The notes beneath the pieces are model-generated. The model had not been told where the DNA came from, ran no database searches, and saw only the letters and a list, made by a program, of their open reading frames with translations. DNA of 64,000 nucleotides from Methylobacter sp. BlB1 (GTDB lineage: Bacteria; Pseudomonadota; Gammaproteobacteria; Methylococcales; Methylomonadaceae). Position numbers and translations under genes: made by a program. Within the stretch, counting starts at the first letter, position 1. Each line of letters opens with the position of its first letter. The stretch covers positions 55,526 to 119,525 of the forward strand of contig NZ_JADMKV010000005.1 in assembly GCF_015476545.1 (NCBI RefSeq). The letters are read 5' to 3'. This document shows positions 8,633 through 18,880 of the stretch, piece by piece.

Positions 8633-9727
8633 TTACATATTATCCAAAATCGCCTTTTTGACGGCATCCAGATTGGCTTCAATCGTAACTGGATGGGCTG
8701 CTGCGCATTGTTTAATTGCGCTGTCGGGATCTTTCAAGCCATTACCGGTTAACGTACACACGACTTTGCTGCCTTCAGGTATTTTGCCGGTTTTAATATC
8801 ATGCAAAGCGCCCGCTAACGAGGTCGCCGATGCCGGCTCGCAGAATACGCCTTCATATTGAGACAGCATTTTCTGAGCTGCCAGAATCTCCTCATCTGAG
8901 AACTTGTCGAACCAGCCGCCGGATTCTTTTTGCGCCGCCCAGGCCAAATCCCAGGATTGAGGATGACCGATACGTATGGCCGTAGCAAGTGTTTCCGGTT
9001 CATCAACCATTTTGCCGAGCACAAACGGAGCCGCTCCGGCCGCCTGATAACCGCACATGATTGGACGCGTATTGGTGACAGCTTGATGCGTCGCTGTATC
9101 GGTTGAATATTCCTTATAGCCTTTCCAATATGCACTGATATTGCCGGCATTTCCGACGGGCAGACAGTGATAATCCGGAGCGCGGCCGAGTTCGTCAACG
9201 ATTTCAAACGCCGCTGTTTTTTGGCCTTCCAGCCTGAACGGATTGATCGAATTCACGATAGTAACGGGGGCGTGCTCGGCCACTTCTTTAACCAGCGCCA
9301 TACCCCTGTCAAAATTGCCGTTGATCTGAATGATTTCAGCGCCATACATCAGCGTTTGGGCCAGTTTGCCCAAGGCAATTTTGCCTTCGGGTATCAATAC
9401 GAATGCTTTAATGCCTGCGCGGACGGCATAAGCTGCCGCAGCAGCTGACGTGTTGCCGGTTGATGCACAGATGATGGCCTTGCTGCCCTCTTCCACGGCT
9501 TTGGTCACAGCCATCGTCATGCCGCGGTCCTTGAACGAACCGGTAGGGTTCAGCCCCTCGTACTTGACATAAATATCGACATCTTTGCCGATCAAACGGG
9601 GAATGTTTTGCAGTTGAATGAGCGGCGTATTGCCTTCGCCCAGACTGATCAGACGAGTAGTTTCACTGACGGACAGACGGTCTCTGTAATGTTCGATGAG
9701 ACCGGTATAACGTTTATGAATAGACAT
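8633..9727 (-). CDS. thrC: Threonine synthase
   Basis: This gene encodes 364 residues of the short, PLP-dependent threonine synthase type, converting O-phosphohomoserine to threonine. The N-terminal SLGEGNTPLIQL and the GLNPTGSFKDRGM motif with the PLP lysine are visible, followed by CASTGNTSAAAAAYA and the phosphate-binding VGNAGNISAYWKGY. The start ATG has a purine-rich GGGATAAA upstream. It follows hom, so the hom-thrC pair supplies threonine. Its 3' end abuts the terminator at 8585-8610. Confidence 0.95.
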   Translation of the reverse strand: MSIHKRYTGLIEHYRDRLSVSETTRLISLGEGNTPLIQLQNIPRLIGKDVDIYVKYEGLNPTGSFKDRGMTMAVTKAVEEGSKAIICASTGNTSAAAAAYAVRAGIKAFVLIPEGKIALGKLAQTLMYGAEIIQINGNFDRGMALVKEVAEHAPVTIVNSINPFRLEGQKTAAFEIVDELGRAPDYHCLPVGNAGNISAYWKGYKEYSTDTATHQAVTNTRPIMCGYQAAGAAPFVLGKMVDEPETLATAIRIGHPQSWDLAWAAQKESGGWFDKFSDEEILAAQKMLSQYEGVFCEPASATSLAGALHDIKTGKIPEGSKVVCTLTGNGLKDPDSAIKQCAAAHPVTIEANLDAVKKAILDNM

Positions 9728-9736
9728 GTTTTTTAT

Positions 9737-11047
9737 TTATCCCAAAGTTTCTAGGCGGATTCGATTGACCTTGCCGTTGACCATCGGTAAAGCTTCAATT
9801 TCAGCAATGGCCGCATTCATTTCTTTTTCCAGCGTGATCTGAGTCAGCATAATAATCGGCATGAACCCTTTGTCATCCAGTGCTTCTTTCTGGATAATGG
9901 CTTCAATGCTGATCTGATGGTTGGCAAGAATTCTTGTTACGTCAGCGAGAACGCCGGGTTTGTCCTCGGCATGCAGACGCAGATAATAAGCGGTTCTAAA
10001 TTCTTCTGACGGCAACACCGGTATATCTGCCAACGAATCGGCCTGGAAGGCTAAATGCGGCACCCGGTTTTCAGGATCGCCGGTTAATGCCCGCACGACA
10101 TCAACCACATCAGCAACGACAGCAGAAGCAGTCGGTTCAGCGCCGGCACCGGCGCCATAGTATAAAGTGGGGCCGACGGCATCACCTTTAACCAACACGG
10201 CATTCATGACACCGTCGACATTGGCGATCAGGCGGCGTGCCGGTATCAGTGTCGGATGAACTCTTAATTCGATCCCTTCAGGCGTCTTGCGGGCGATACC
10301 CAAATGCTTGATGCGGTAACCCAATGCTTCAGCGTACTCAACATCTTCACGCGTGATTTTAGTAATACCTTCGGTAAAAACCTTATCAAATTGCAGCGGT
10401 ATGCCGAACGCGATAGAGGCCAAAATCGTCAACTTATGGCCGGCATCGATGCCTTCCACGTCAAAAGTCGGGTCGGCCTCTGCATAACCTAGCGCTTGCG
10501 CTTCGGCCAAAACGTCGGAAAAATCACGGCCTTTATCACGCATTTCAGTCAGAATAAAATTGCCGGTGCCATTGATAATACCGGCCAGCCACTGGATTTG
10601 ATTGCCGCTCAATCCTTCACGAATGGCCTTGATAATCGGAATGCCGCCGGCAACTGCAGCTTCAAACGCCACCATGACGCCTTTTTCGCTGGCTCTGGCG
10701 AAAATCTCATTGCCGTGCAAGGCAATCAGCGCTTTGTTGGCTGTGACAACATGCTTGCCGTTGGCGATGGCCGTCAAAACCATTTCCTTGACCGGACCAC
10801 AGCCGCCAATCAGTTCCAGGACAATGTCGATTTCCGGATCATTGATGATTTCATAAGGGTCCGTTGTTAAAACGATACCTTGCGTATCGCAAATGCGTTC
10901 GCGGTTCAAATCCCTTGCCGACGCGCGGGTAATGACGATTTCACGGCCCGCTCTGCGTGCGATTTCAGCCGCATTGCGTTTCAAAACATTGACAGTACCG
11001 CCCCCGACAGTACCTAATCCTAAAACCCCCACTTTTACCGGTTTCAA
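9737..11047 (-). CDS. hom: Homoserine dehydrogenase
   Basis: This monofunctional enzyme reduces aspartate semialdehyde to homoserine. The N-terminal Rossmann motif VGVLGLGTVGGGTVN, the central MVAFEAAVAGGIPIIKA and GTGNFILTEM, and a C-terminal ACT domain (LRLHAEDKPGVLADVTRIL) are all present. The ACT domain implies allosteric feedback, usually by threonine. The frame extends to a GTG at 11062. I prefer the TTG at 11047 because AGGAG lies 5 nt upstream of it and the product then begins KPVKVGVLGLG as in relatives. It gives 436 residues. Confidence 0.93.
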   Translation of the reverse strand: MKPVKVGVLGLGTVGGGTVNVLKRNAAEIARRAGREIVITRASARDLNRERICDTQGIVLTTDPYEIINDPEIDIVLELIGGCGPVKEMVLTAIANGKHVVTANKALIALHGNEIFARASEKGVMVAFEAAVAGGIPIIKAIREGLSGNQIQWLAGIINGTGNFILTEMRDKGRDFSDVLAEAQALGYAEADPTFDVEGIDAGHKLTILASIAFGIPLQFDKVFTEGITKITREDVEYAEALGYRIKHLGIARKTPEGIELRVHPTLIPARRLIANVDGVMNAVLVKGDAVGPTLYYGAGAGAEPTASAVVADVVDVVRALTGDPENRVPHLAFQADSLADIPVLPSEEFRTAYYLRLHAEDKPGVLADVTRILANHQISIEAIIQKEALDDKGFMPIIMLTQITLEKEMNAAIAEIEALPMVNGKVNRIRLETLG

Positions 11048-11087
11048 ATCAAACTCCTGCACAAAGCATTTTTTACTAAATTTAATG

Positions 11088-12272
11088 TCATATAACGTTG
11101 TCTTTCTTCAGCATATTGCGAATACCGCGCACCGCCTGACGGGTTCTATGCTCGTTCTCAATTAATCCGAACCGAACATGATCATCGCCATGCTGGCCAA
11201 AACCAATGCCGGGAGAAACAGCCACTTTGGCCTCCGCCAGCAGCTTTTTCGAGAATTCCAACGACCCCATTTCCTTGTAGGGTTCCGGAATAGGCGCCCA
11301 GACAAACATGGTTGCTTTGGGCTTGCTGACTGGCCAGCCTGCTGCGTTTAAGCCATCACACAGCACATCCCGGCGCTTTCTGTACATTTCGGCAATTTCG
11401 GTCAGGCAATCCTGCGGACCCTCCAGTGCAGCGATCGCTGCGATCTGAATAGGCGTAAAAGTGCCGTAATCCAGATAGGATTTGATACGTGCCAGAGCGG
11501 CTACGAGCTGCTTGTTGCCGCACATAAAGCCGACACGCCAGCCTGGCATATTATAACTTTTCGACAGCGAGAAAAATTCGACCGCTATATCTTTTGCGCC
11601 AGGAATCTGAAGAATGGATGGCGCCTTATAACCGTCGAACACGATGTCGGCATAGGCAATATCATGGACTACCCAGATCTTGTGCTCTTTGGCCAAAGCA
11701 ATAATCTTTTCAAAGAAATCCAGTTCCACGCACTGGCTGGTCGGATTGCCGGGAAAATTCAGGATCAGCATTTTCGGCTTAGGCCAGGAATCGATGATGG
11801 CTTTCTGTAGTTCCTCAAAGAAATCAACGCCTGGCACCAAGGGTATGTGCCGAAGATCGGCTCCGGCAATCACAACGCCGTAAGGATGAATCGGATAAGC
11901 GGGGCTGGGCACCAGCACGATATCGCCGGGCCCCAAAGTCGCCAGGGCCAAATGCGCGAGACCTTCCTTCGAACCTATCGTGACAATAGCCTCGCTTTCA
12001 GGGTCCAGATCAACGTCAAAACGGTTTTTATACCAATTACAAATAGCTCTTCTGAGCCTGGGGATGCCTCTGGAAACGGAATAACGGTGCGTATCCCCTC
12101 TTTGCGTTGCTTCAATCAGCTTTTTGACGATGTGCTCTGGCGTAGGCTGATCCGGGTTGCCCATGCCAAAATCGATAATATCCTCTCCGGCTGCGCGGGC
12201 TTTGGCTTTTAGTTCATTAACAATGTTAAAGACATAGGGAGGTAAGCGACTTATTCTATGAAATTGTTCCAT
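11088..12272 (-). CDS. alaC: Aminotransferase of the AlaC type (alanine transaminase)
   Basis: This is a fold-type I PLP aminotransferase of about 394 residues. The N-terminus [18 protein letters not shown] and [20 protein letters not shown] are characteristic of AlaC/YfdZ. The PLP site [15 protein letters not shown] holds the Schiff-base lysine, and NFPGNPTSQ is also typical. The ATG at 12272 matches the family start; an upstream ATG at 12353 would add 27 unrelated residues. In many Proteobacteria this gene precedes hom-thrC, as here. The substrate is inferred from family, so another 2-oxo acid transaminase activity is possible. Confidence 0.85.
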   Translation of the reverse strand: MEQFHRISRLPPYVFNIVNELKAKARAAGEDIIDFGMGNPDQPTPEHIVKKLIEATQRGDTHRYSVSRGIPRLRRAICNWYKNRFDVDLDPESEAIVTIGSKEGLAHLALATLGPGDIVLVPSPAYPIHPYGVVIAGADLRHIPLVPGVDFFEELQKAIIDSWPKPKMLILNFPGNPTSQCVELDFFEKIIALAKEHKIWVVHDIAYADIVFDGYKAPSILQIPGAKDIAVEFFSLSKSYNMPGWRVGFMCGNKQLVAALARIKSYLDYGTFTPIQIAAIAALEGPQDCLTEIAEMYRKRRDVLCDGLNAAGWPVSKPKATMFVWAPIPEPYKEMGSLEFSKKLLAEAKVAVSPGIGFGQHGDDHVRFGLIENEHRTRQAVRGIRNMLKKDNVI

Positions 12273-12397
12273 TAACAGCCCTTGAGAATTCAAGTATATA
12301 AGTGAAAGGTTAAAAAAACAGTCTAAAGTACTGTTGTTACTGAGCCGTGTCAACTATTTGACAAGCCACAGGCTTGATTGAAACACGAGCTGAAAGT

Positions 12398-13168
12398 TTA
12401 ACGGTATGCGGACAATATCTGCTCCACGCGCATTAAATCTTCGGGCGTATCGACACCGGCGGCCGGCGTTTGAGCTACAACTTTTACCTGCACAGGTTCG
12501 CCATGCCACAGGATTCTAAGTTGTTCCAGAGATTCCACCGACTCGAGCGATGAGGCTTCCCATTGACAGTAACGATTCAAAAAATCGACCGTATAGGCAT
12601 ACATGCCGATGTGCCGAAGATAAGGCATTTTCCCGGAAGGCGTGCCGCCGGCATGCGTAAAATGCCCTCTTTCCCATGGAATGGGAGCGCGGCTGAAATA
12701 AAGCGCCAAACCGGCTTTATTCACTACAACCTTGACGGCGTTCGGATTAAAAATCTCTTCATTATCAATAATTTCAGCAGCCAGCGTGGCTATGCCCGCT
12801 TGTTGCTGGCCCGCTAATGCCGAGGCGACATCGCGAATATAAGCCGGAGGAATCAACGGTTCATCGCCCTGGAGATTAACGATGATCTCATCATGACGCC
12901 ATCCGCGCAGTCTGGCGACTTCCGCAATGCGCTCCGTGCCGCTTTGATGATCCGGATTTGTCATGATGGCTTTAATGCCCAGATCGTTTACCGTCTGCAA
13001 GATTCTCTCGTCATCGGTTGCGACGATAATTTCTTCGGCATCGGCTTCCTGCGCGCGGTCACAGACATGCGCAATCATAGGTTTGCCGGCAATCTTCAAT
13101 AACGGTTTGCCAGGCAACCTCGTGGAAGCATATCGTGCAGGGATAACGACTTTGAAACGTAAACTCAT
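12398..13168 (-). CDS. kdsB: 3-deoxy-manno-octulosonate cytidylyltransferase
   Basis: This gene encodes 256 residues. It activates Kdo as CMP-Kdo for lipopolysaccharide inner-core synthesis in the cytoplasm. The nucleotide-binding N-terminus [40 protein letters not shown] and [15 protein letters not shown] are diagnostic of KdsB. Its ATG overlaps the stop of the Trm112-like gene. The block exbB-exbD-lpxK-trm112-kdsB resembles the usual gammaproteobacterial lipid A/Kdo cluster but lacks msbA. Confidence 0.97.
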   Translation of the reverse strand: MSLRFKVVIPARYASTRLPGKPLLKIAGKPMIAHVCDRAQEADAEEIIVATDDERILQTVNDLGIKAIMTNPDHQSGTERIAEVARLRGWRHDEIIVNLQGDEPLIPPAYIRDVASALAGQQQAGIATLAAEIIDNEEIFNPNAVKVVVNKAGLALYFSRAPIPWERGHFTHAGGTPSGKMPYLRHIGMYAYTVDFLNRYCQWEASSLESVESLEQLRILWHGEPVQVKVVAQTPAAGVDTPEDLMRVEQILSAYR

Positions 13169-13356
13169 TGATGTAAAGCGTCAACTTCATCAAGGGTTAA
13201 TTCGCGCGCTTCATCCTCAAGCATGACTGGAATGTCATCGCGAATAGGAAAAGCGAGACGATCGGCTTTACAGATTAATTCCTGTTTGGCTTTATCATAA
13301 ACCAGCGGGCTTTTGCATAAAGGACAGGCCAGAATATCGAGTAGTTTTTTATCCAT
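13165..13356 (-). CDS. Trm112/YcaR family small protein
   Basis: This gene encodes 63 residues ([21 protein letters not shown] near the start, then [20 protein letters not shown]). The family is a small zinc-ribbon-like protein that usually sits between lpxK and kdsB, as here. Only the CPLC pair and one later Cys remain, so zinc binding may be partial. It overlaps lpxK by 8 nt and kdsB by 4 nt. Its function in bacteria is not established; related Trm112 proteins activate methyltransferases. Confidence 0.9.
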   Translation of the reverse strand: MDKKLLDILACPLCKSPLVYDKAKQELICKADRLAFPIRDDIPVMLEDEARELTLDEVDALHQ

Positions 13357-14347
13357 TGTTCTTTGCTTTTAATAAATTTAATAATCGTTCGGAAAAACCT
13401 TGTTCCAGAACTGCTTTTACCGGCACATACCAATGTTGCGAACCGGCAAAAGCGGTGCATTTTACAGCATCCTTTTCGGTCATTAATACCGGTTTATCAT
13501 CATTGAACGCGATATCATGCCGCTCAAACTTATAATGATCGGGAAAGCTGCGCGTTGCGCATGAGATGCCGGCAGTGGCCAACAGATTGAAGAAGCGCTC
13601 AGGATTGCCAATGCCCGCCAACGCATGACATTCAACAGTACTGAAATCTTCCAATGATTTTTGTTGGCCCGTGGCCAGATTGATCGCACGATCTGCGATC
13701 AGTTGCATGGAATATTCTTCGTCTTCCTTTTCTGCGCCGTTAACAATCCTGAAATCGACGCTTTGCAGTCTATCTATCGGTTCTCTTAGCGGTCCGGCAG
13801 GCAGGCAGTAGCCGTTGCCAAACCGCCTTTCCCCATCAATAACGGCAATTTCGATATCTCTAACCAGCGCATAATGCTGAAGGCCATCATCCGATACGAT
13901 GACATTACAGTCCGTCTGCGCCAGCAACAAATTAGCGGCGTCGGCACGGACAGGGCCTACCGCTACAGGGCAAGCCGTCTGCCTGACCAATAACAGAGCT
14001 TCATCGCCGACCAGCTCGGCATTACTGTTCTCATCAACTCTCTGAGGCCATGATTCAGCCAGTCCACCATAGCCTCGGCTAATGATGCCGGGCTTATAGC
14101 CGGCTTCTTTAAGCAATGAAGCCAATCCTATTACGAACGGCGTCTTACCGGTGCCGCCTACCGTAATATTGCCTACCACGATAACAGGAACGGGCACGGT
14201 TTGTTTTTTCAATACGCCCAGGCGATACAATAATTTGCGAAACCTGACCGCATCGCAGAACAGAAAGCCCAATGGGCAAAGCCATACGCCGATAAAATGA
14301 TCTTTATACCAGATATCCTGCGCCCATCGAGCCAGTGTTTTTTTCAT
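13349..14347 (-). CDS. lpxK: Tetraacyldisaccharide 4'-kinase
   Basis: This gene encodes 332 residues. LpxK phosphorylates the 4' position of the lipid A disaccharide at the inner membrane. The Walker A-type [46 protein letters not shown] with the conserved DDGLQH motif, and LPAGPLREP match the family. A hydrophobic N-terminal region (about residues 18-40) fits its membrane association. It overlaps exbD and the Trm112-like gene and is clearly part of one operon. Confidence 0.97.
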   Translation of the reverse strand: MKKTLARWAQDIWYKDHFIGVWLCPLGFLFCDAVRFRKLLYRLGVLKKQTVPVPVIVVGNITVGGTGKTPFVIGLASLLKEAGYKPGIISRGYGGLAESWPQRVDENSNAELVGDEALLLVRQTACPVAVGPVRADAANLLLAQTDCNVIVSDDGLQHYALVRDIEIAVIDGERRFGNGYCLPAGPLREPIDRLQSVDFRIVNGAEKEDEEYSMQLIADRAINLATGQQKSLEDFSTVECHALAGIGNPERFFNLLATAGISCATRSFPDHYKFERHDIAFNDDKPVLMTEKDAVKCTAFAGSQHWYVPVKAVLEQGFSERLLNLLKAKNNG

Positions 14348-14781
14348 TTTTCTGTCTTCGATTCTTCCGTCGCGAACGAGATATGTGTAAAGCCCGCTTG
14401 GCCGGCACTGTCCAGCGCCGCAATAACAGCCTGATGAGGTGTCTTGCCGTCAGCATTGATAATAAAAGGCAGTTGTGAGGAATGCGCGGCGATTTTCTGC
14501 AATTCCTGTCTTAACGTATCTTTGTTCTGATTGACCAGTTCGTGCGGCAGACCGTCTTCACCTTCCAGATAATAAACGCCGTCCGCATCGATGATTAAGG
14601 TAACCATCTTTTCATGCGCTTCGGCTTCAGCGCCATTGGCTTCAGGCAGCTTTACATTGACTTCTGTTTGTCGGTTGAAAGTAGTGGATACCACAAAGAA
14701 CAGCAGCAATACAAAAAGCACATCGATCATCGATACCAACATGATATCGACTTTTTCTCTTTTTTTCCGGTGAAAGTTCAT
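14344..14781 (-). CDS. exbD: ExbD/TolR family biopolymer transport protein
   Basis: This gene encodes 145 residues. The short cytoplasmic N-terminus MNFHRKKREKVDIMLVSMIDVLFVLLLFFVVS leads into a single membrane helix with the conserved aspartate at residue 20 used for proton transfer. The rest is a periplasmic domain typical of ExbD/TolR. It pairs with the downstream-translated LpxK and upstream ExbB through 4 nt overlaps. Co-location with lpxK and kdsB is frequent in Proteobacteria, where this pair is often annotated as a general proton channel and not a TonB-specific one. Confidence 0.9.
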   Translation of the reverse strand: MNFHRKKREKVDIMLVSMIDVLFVLLLFFVVSTTFNRQTEVNVKLPEANGAEAEAHEKMVTLIIDADGVYYLEGEDGLPHELVNQNKDTLRQELQKIAAHSSQLPFIINADGKTPHQAVIAALDSAGQAGFTHISFATEESKTEK

Positions 14782-15398
14782 AAAGCCTCTTCACGGTCTC
14801 CGTGCAGGATTTCCATCAGTTTTATCGCTTCGGCTTCCATGTTTACGATGTATTCATCGACCAGTCTTTCAAAATGACGGTGAAAAATCAAACTAGGAAT
14901 GGCTACTACCAATCCGGCTGCCGTAGTGATTAATGCAACGGAAATACCCCCTGCCAAAACAGACGGATCGCCTCCGGCACCGCGCTGCAAAAGAGCCGAA
15001 AAGATTTCAATCATGCCGAACACTGTTCCCAGCAATCCCAATAAAGGACTGACGGCAGCGATAGTGCCCAAGGTATTAAGGAAGCGCTCCAGATTATGAA
15101 CAACCTGCCGGCCAGCTTCTTCAATACATTCCTTCATGACTTCGCGTCCATGCTCGCTATTAGCCAGGCCTGCCGCCAAAATGTATCCTAAAGGCGAACT
15201 GGTCTTTAAACGATGCAGAGCCGCTTTATCCAGCTTTCCTTCACGAAATAAGTTCCATACCTGAGGAACGAGCTCCGAAGGTACGATTTTCTTCCTTTGC
15301 AAAGACCATAAACGTTCAGCAATGATACCCATTGCCCCAATTGAGCATAAAATGATTGGCAGCATCATCCAGCCGCCGCTTTTAATTACTTCAAACAC
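14778..15398 (-). CDS. exbB: MotA/TolQ/ExbB family proton channel protein
   Basis: This gene encodes 206 residues with three membrane segments: GGWMMLPIILCSIGAMGIIAE near the N-terminus, and TLGTIAAVSPLLGLLGTVFGM plus SVALITTAAGLVVAIPSLIF in the C-terminal half. The latter two are the conserved TolQ/ExbB signature. With ExbD it would form an inner-membrane proton-driven complex. It is the first gene of the lipid A operon. The short interval to 15480 probably holds the promoter, though I could not pick a clear one. Confidence 0.9.
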   Translation of the reverse strand: MFEVIKSGGWMMLPIILCSIGAMGIIAERLWSLQRKKIVPSELVPQVWNLFREGKLDKAALHRLKTSSPLGYILAAGLANSEHGREVMKECIEEAGRQVVHNLERFLNTLGTIAAVSPLLGLLGTVFGMIEIFSALLQRGAGGDPSVLAGGISVALITTAAGLVVAIPSLIFHRHFERLVDEYIVNMEAEAIKLMEILHGDREEAL

Positions 15399-15479
15399 GT
15401 TATTTCCTAAAATCAGTATTGTTAACTAAAAACCACATGCGTAAGTATAGGTCACACACTGTACAAGTGCTATTTTAAC

Positions 15480-16637
15480 CTAAAGTACCTGGTGTTGAGT
15501 ATTTTCAAAGCCAATCCACAGATAAGCGATCACAAAGGCCAATCCGCATGCGACGGCGGCTAATGAATAAACAAACGCCGGGCCCATGGACTCCCAGTAA
15601 TAACCGCTGTAGAGGCTGCCCAGCATGCCGCCTACCCCATAACTCAGGCTACTGTATAAAGCCTGGCCTTTACCCTGATGTTGTTGGCCAAAATAAAGAT
15701 ATACCAAATGAATAGCTGCAGCATGGGCTGCGCCGAAGGTAGCGGCATGCAGCAACTGGGCAAGAATCAGCAACCATAACTGATCTGCATACCAAGCGAT
15801 CATCAGCCATCTGCCAGCGGCCAGCACGATGCTGAGCAGCAGAATATGCCGTAATGAATAACGCTTTAATAAGCGTCTCATGTAAACAAATAACACGATC
15901 TCCGCGCAGACGCCTAAAGCCCAAAGCATTCCTGTTATCGTTGTCGAATAATGATATTGATTAAGATAAATGGAATAAAAAACATAATAAGGTCCATGAG
16001 CCATTTGCAGCAGCAGATAAACGACTAAAAAAGCTAACACTTCCGGCCTTTTCAGGATTTGCATAAGGCCGACTGGCTCGGTTTCATAACTTAAGGCATG
16101 AGCATCCGGCGTCGCTAAGGCAACAACCCAGATTAAAGCCAGCAAGATGATAATGACGGCCGGAAGCATCGATATGGGCTGTTTATCCAGCAGCCAGCCA
16201 ATACCTAACACAGCGACAATAAACCCGACTGAGCCCCACAGTCTGATCTGGCTATAACGATGAGGCTCGCTTTTTAAATGAAACAACGTTACCGCCTCAA
16301 ACTGCGGCAAAGCGGCATTCCAGAAAAAGCTGAACCCGATGGTGATCCAGGCAAACCCGATGTAACTGCGCTCGATTAAAAAGCCGGCAAAGAGCAAGGC
16401 AGCGAAAAATGAGGCAATGCGGATGATGCGCAGACTCTTGCCGGTATGATCGGCAATCCATCCCCACAGATTAGGCGCAATGATTTTGGTGCCAACCAAC
16501 AAGGCAGACAGTTCGCCGATCTGATCGGCATTGAAGCCGCTGTCTTTCAGATAGAGGTTCCAATAAGGCAAAAAGCCGCCCAGCGTCGCAAAATAAAAAA
16601 AGTAGAACCCTGACAGACGCCAGTAAGGAATAGACAT
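15480..16637 (-). CDS. MFS permease of the HcaT (3-phenylpropionate transporter-like) family
   Basis: This gene encodes 385 residues with about twelve hydrophobic segments. The start IPYWRLSGFYFFYFATLGGF and FLPYWNLYLKDSGFNADQIG are typical of the MFS_1-like/HcaT group, which also contains nucleoside and disaccharide proton symporters. The substrate cannot be inferred. It lies downstream of aroC but is separated from it by a strong hairpin, so a link to aromatic metabolism is only positional. Confidence 0.75.
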   Translation of the reverse strand: MSIPYWRLSGFYFFYFATLGGFLPYWNLYLKDSGFNADQIGELSALLVGTKIIAPNLWGWIADHTGKSLRIIRIASFFAALLFAGFLIERSYIGFAWITIGFSFFWNAALPQFEAVTLFHLKSEPHRYSQIRLWGSVGFIVAVLGIGWLLDKQPISMLPAVIIILLALIWVVALATPDAHALSYETEPVGLMQILKRPEVLAFLVVYLLLQMAHGPYYVFYSIYLNQYHYSTTITGMLWALGVCAEIVLFVYMRRLLKRYSLRHILLLSIVLAAGRWLMIAWYADQLWLLILAQLLHAATFGAAHAAAIHLVYLYFGQQHQGKGQALYSSLSYGVGGMLGSLYSGYYWESMGPAFVYSLAAVACGLAFVIAYLWIGFENTQHQVL

Positions 16638-16654
16638 AAAGGTCTTTATTCAGG

Positions 16655-16686
16655 CACCACAAGACAGGGTTTCATGTCTTGTGGTG
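16655..16686 (-). terminator. Hairpin after aroC
   Basis: A perfect 12 bp inverted repeat (CACCACAAGACA and TGTCTTGTGGTG) with an 8 nt loop lies between the aroC stop and the MFS permease start. There is no T-run in the minus direction, so it could attenuate rather than stop transcription into the permease gene. Confidence 0.6.
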
Positions 16687-16710
16687 TTTGTGCTGGTCAT
16701 AGATGACTGC

Positions 16711-17799
16711 TTATCTTAAAACCGGCAATCCGGAATGGACATCGGCATTTTGCGCCCGATGCCGTAAAAAATGATCCATCAGCACGATTGCCACCATCGC
16801 TTCGGCGATTGGCGTCGCACGAATGCCGACGCACGGATCATGACGGCCTTCCGTAACCACTTCGACGGCTTCGCCTTGACGATTGATACTTCTGCCGGGC
16901 AGACGGAGGCTCGATGTCGGTTTTAACGCGATGCTGGCGACGATGGCCTGACCGCTTGAAATGCCGCCCAAAATGCCGCCGGCATGATTGCTCAAGAATC
17001 CGTCCGGCGTGATTTCATCCCGAAACTGCGTGCCTTTGCTATCGATGCAGGCAAAGCCATCGCCGATTTCCACGCCTTTTACGGCATTGATGCTCATCAA
17101 CGCATGCGCCAGATCGGCGTCGAGGCGGTCGAAAACAGGTTCGCCAAGGCCGGGCGGGACATGGGTTGCCACGACATTGACTCTGGCGCCTATCGATTCG
17201 CCTTCCTTGCGCAGAGCATCCATATAAGCCGCCATTTCCTCGATTTTGTCAGCGTCCGGGCAGAAAAAGGGATTGCTGTCGATAATATTCCAATCGATCT
17301 TTTCTATTTCTATGGGGCCCAGCTGCGACAAATAGCCTCTTATTTCAATGCCGGCCTGCTCTTTAAGGTATTTTTTGGCAATGCCGCCGGCCGCCACGCG
17401 CATGGCCGTTTCGCGGGCCGATGAACGACCGCCGCCGCGATAATCCCGGATGCCGTATTTATGCTGGTAGGTATAATCGGCATGCCCCGGCCTGAAACTA
17501 TCGGCAATTTTTGAATAATCCTTGGAGCGCTGATCGGTGTTTTCAATCAGCAAGCCGATAGGCGTACCTGTGGTTTTGCCTTCGAACACGCCGGACAGAA
17601 TCCTGACTTCGTCGGCTTCGCGGCGTTGGGTCGTATGCCTGGAGGTGCCGGGTTTTCTGCGATCCAGATCCTGTTGCAGATCGGCCTCAGTCAGTGATAA
17701 TCCCGGCGGGCAGCCGTCAACGATGCAACCTAAAGCAGGGCCGTGACTTTCACCGAACGTGGTGACGGTAAATACTTTTCCTATAGTGTTTCCAGACAT
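16711..17799 (-). CDS. aroC: Chorismate synthase
   Basis: This gene encodes 362 residues. It converts 5-enolpyruvylshikimate-3-phosphate to chorismate and requires reduced FMN. Family motifs are present: [47 protein letters not shown] and [18 protein letters not shown]. The start overlaps the last base of the prmB stop, so the two are translated together; prmB-aroC is a common gammaproteobacterial pair. Confidence 0.97.
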   Translation of the reverse strand: MSGNTIGKVFTVTTFGESHGPALGCIVDGCPPGLSLTEADLQQDLDRRKPGTSRHTTQRREADEVRILSGVFEGKTTGTPIGLLIENTDQRSKDYSKIADSFRPGHADYTYQHKYGIRDYRGGGRSSARETAMRVAAGGIAKKYLKEQAGIEIRGYLSQLGPIEIEKIDWNIIDSNPFFCPDADKIEEMAAYMDALRKEGESIGARVNVVATHVPPGLGEPVFDRLDADLAHALMSINAVKGVEIGDGFACIDSKGTQFRDEITPDGFLSNHAGGILGGISSGQAIVASIALKPTSSLRLPGRSINRQGEAVEVVTEGRHDPCVGIRATPIAEAMVAIVLMDHFLRHRAQNADVHSGLPVLR

Positions 17800-18731
17800 T
17801 ATGCTAAAGCCGCTAAGAATAGTTCGTGATATTGGTTAACCTGTTCGGCCGTCAATAAAAATACGCCGTCGCCTCCCCGCTCGAAATCCAGCCAGTAAAA
17901 CGGCACATCGGGAAATGCGTATTGCAGCGTTTCCGCGCTGCTGCCGACTTCCACGACCAAAACGCCCTGCTCCGTCAAATAGCGGCCGGCTTCAACCAGA
18001 ATGCGCAGCACGATATCCAGCCCTGACTCGCCACCTTTAAAGCCCATATCGGGTTCGGCGCGAAACTCGGCAGGCAACTGTTCCCATTCGGCATGACTGA
18101 CATAAGGCGGATTGCTGACGATGATGTCATAGCGCTGACCGGGCAATTCATTGAACAGATCCGACTGATACAGCGTCACCGTGTCATCGAACCGGTGTTT
18201 CGCTACATTCATTTCAGCAACGGCCAGTGCGTCGGCAGACAAATCGACCGCGTCGACATAGGCTTCGGGAAATGCATAAGCGCAGGCAATAGCAATACAG
18301 GCACTACCGGTACACAAATCCAGGATGCGTTCGACCTGATCTTCCTCCACCCAAGGATTGAACCGCTGCTCGATCAATTCGGCGATTGGCGATCTCGGCA
18401 CGAGAACCCTTTCGTCGACATAAAAAGGCAGTCCTGCAAAAATGGCCTCATGAGTCAAATAGGCGGCCGGTTTTCTTTCGATGATGCGCCTGTCGATAAT
18501 ATCAATGACGTCCTGGCGCTCTTTCAGCGTCAAAACAGTTTCCAGATAAGCCTCAGGCAGATTATAGGGCTGATAAATAGTATGCAGAACCAGCGCCGCA
18601 GCTTCGTCCAGCGCTGTTGCCGTGCCATGGCCAAAAACGATTCCGGCTTCGGTAAATCGGCTGGCACCCCAGCGAATGTAATCGCGAATCGTGGAGAGTG
18701 TGGTTAAAACATCAGATGGAGTTGTGTTCAT
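17799..18731 (-). CDS. prmB: 50S ribosomal protein L3 N5-glutamine methyltransferase
   Basis: This gene encodes 310 residues. The SAM-binding motif [15 protein letters not shown] and the catalytic [13 protein letters not shown] (NPPY) define the HemK/PrmB glutamine methyltransferase family. The N-terminal part ([23 protein letters not shown]) matches PrmB more than PrmC, and linkage to aroC supports this. It modifies ribosomal protein L3 during ribosome assembly. Confidence 0.93.
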   Translation of the reverse strand: MNTTPSDVLTTLSTIRDYIRWGASRFTEAGIVFGHGTATALDEAAALVLHTIYQPYNLPEAYLETVLTLKERQDVIDIIDRRIIERKPAAYLTHEAIFAGLPFYVDERVLVPRSPIAELIEQRFNPWVEEDQVERILDLCTGSACIAIACAYAFPEAYVDAVDLSADALAVAEMNVAKHRFDDTVTLYQSDLFNELPGQRYDIIVSNPPYVSHAEWEQLPAEFRAEPDMGFKGGESGLDIVLRILVEAGRYLTEQGVLVVEVGSSAETLQYAFPDVPFYWLDFERGGDGVFLLTAEQVNQYHELFLAALA

Positions 18732-18852
18732 TGATCAATAAATAGTCAATCTCGTTAGATAAGCATCGGCCTATTTTGGGCCATAGCGAATAATCAAACC
18801 GTTTCCGGCCTAAAGCCACCGCCTTGAACAGTTCAAAGACATCGGCGGGCAC
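18712..18852 (-). CDS. Possible small protein between the TPR lipoprotein and prmB
   Basis: A minus-strand frame with coding-like composition runs to a TGA at 18712-18714, overlapping the first codons of prmB. It includes VPADVFELFKAVALGRKR and SLWPKIGRC. The only conventional start is a GTG at 18852, giving 46 residues, although the open frame continues upstream past the end of the TPR lipoprotein gene. It could be a small coupled gene, the displaced tail of the upstream gene after a frameshift, or chance. I do not recognise the family. Confidence 0.25.
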   Translation of the reverse strand: MPADVFELFKAVALGRKRFDYSLWPKIGRCLSNEIDYLLINEHNSI

Positions 18853-18880
18853 ATGACCGCCGATTTTGAAAATGATCGTC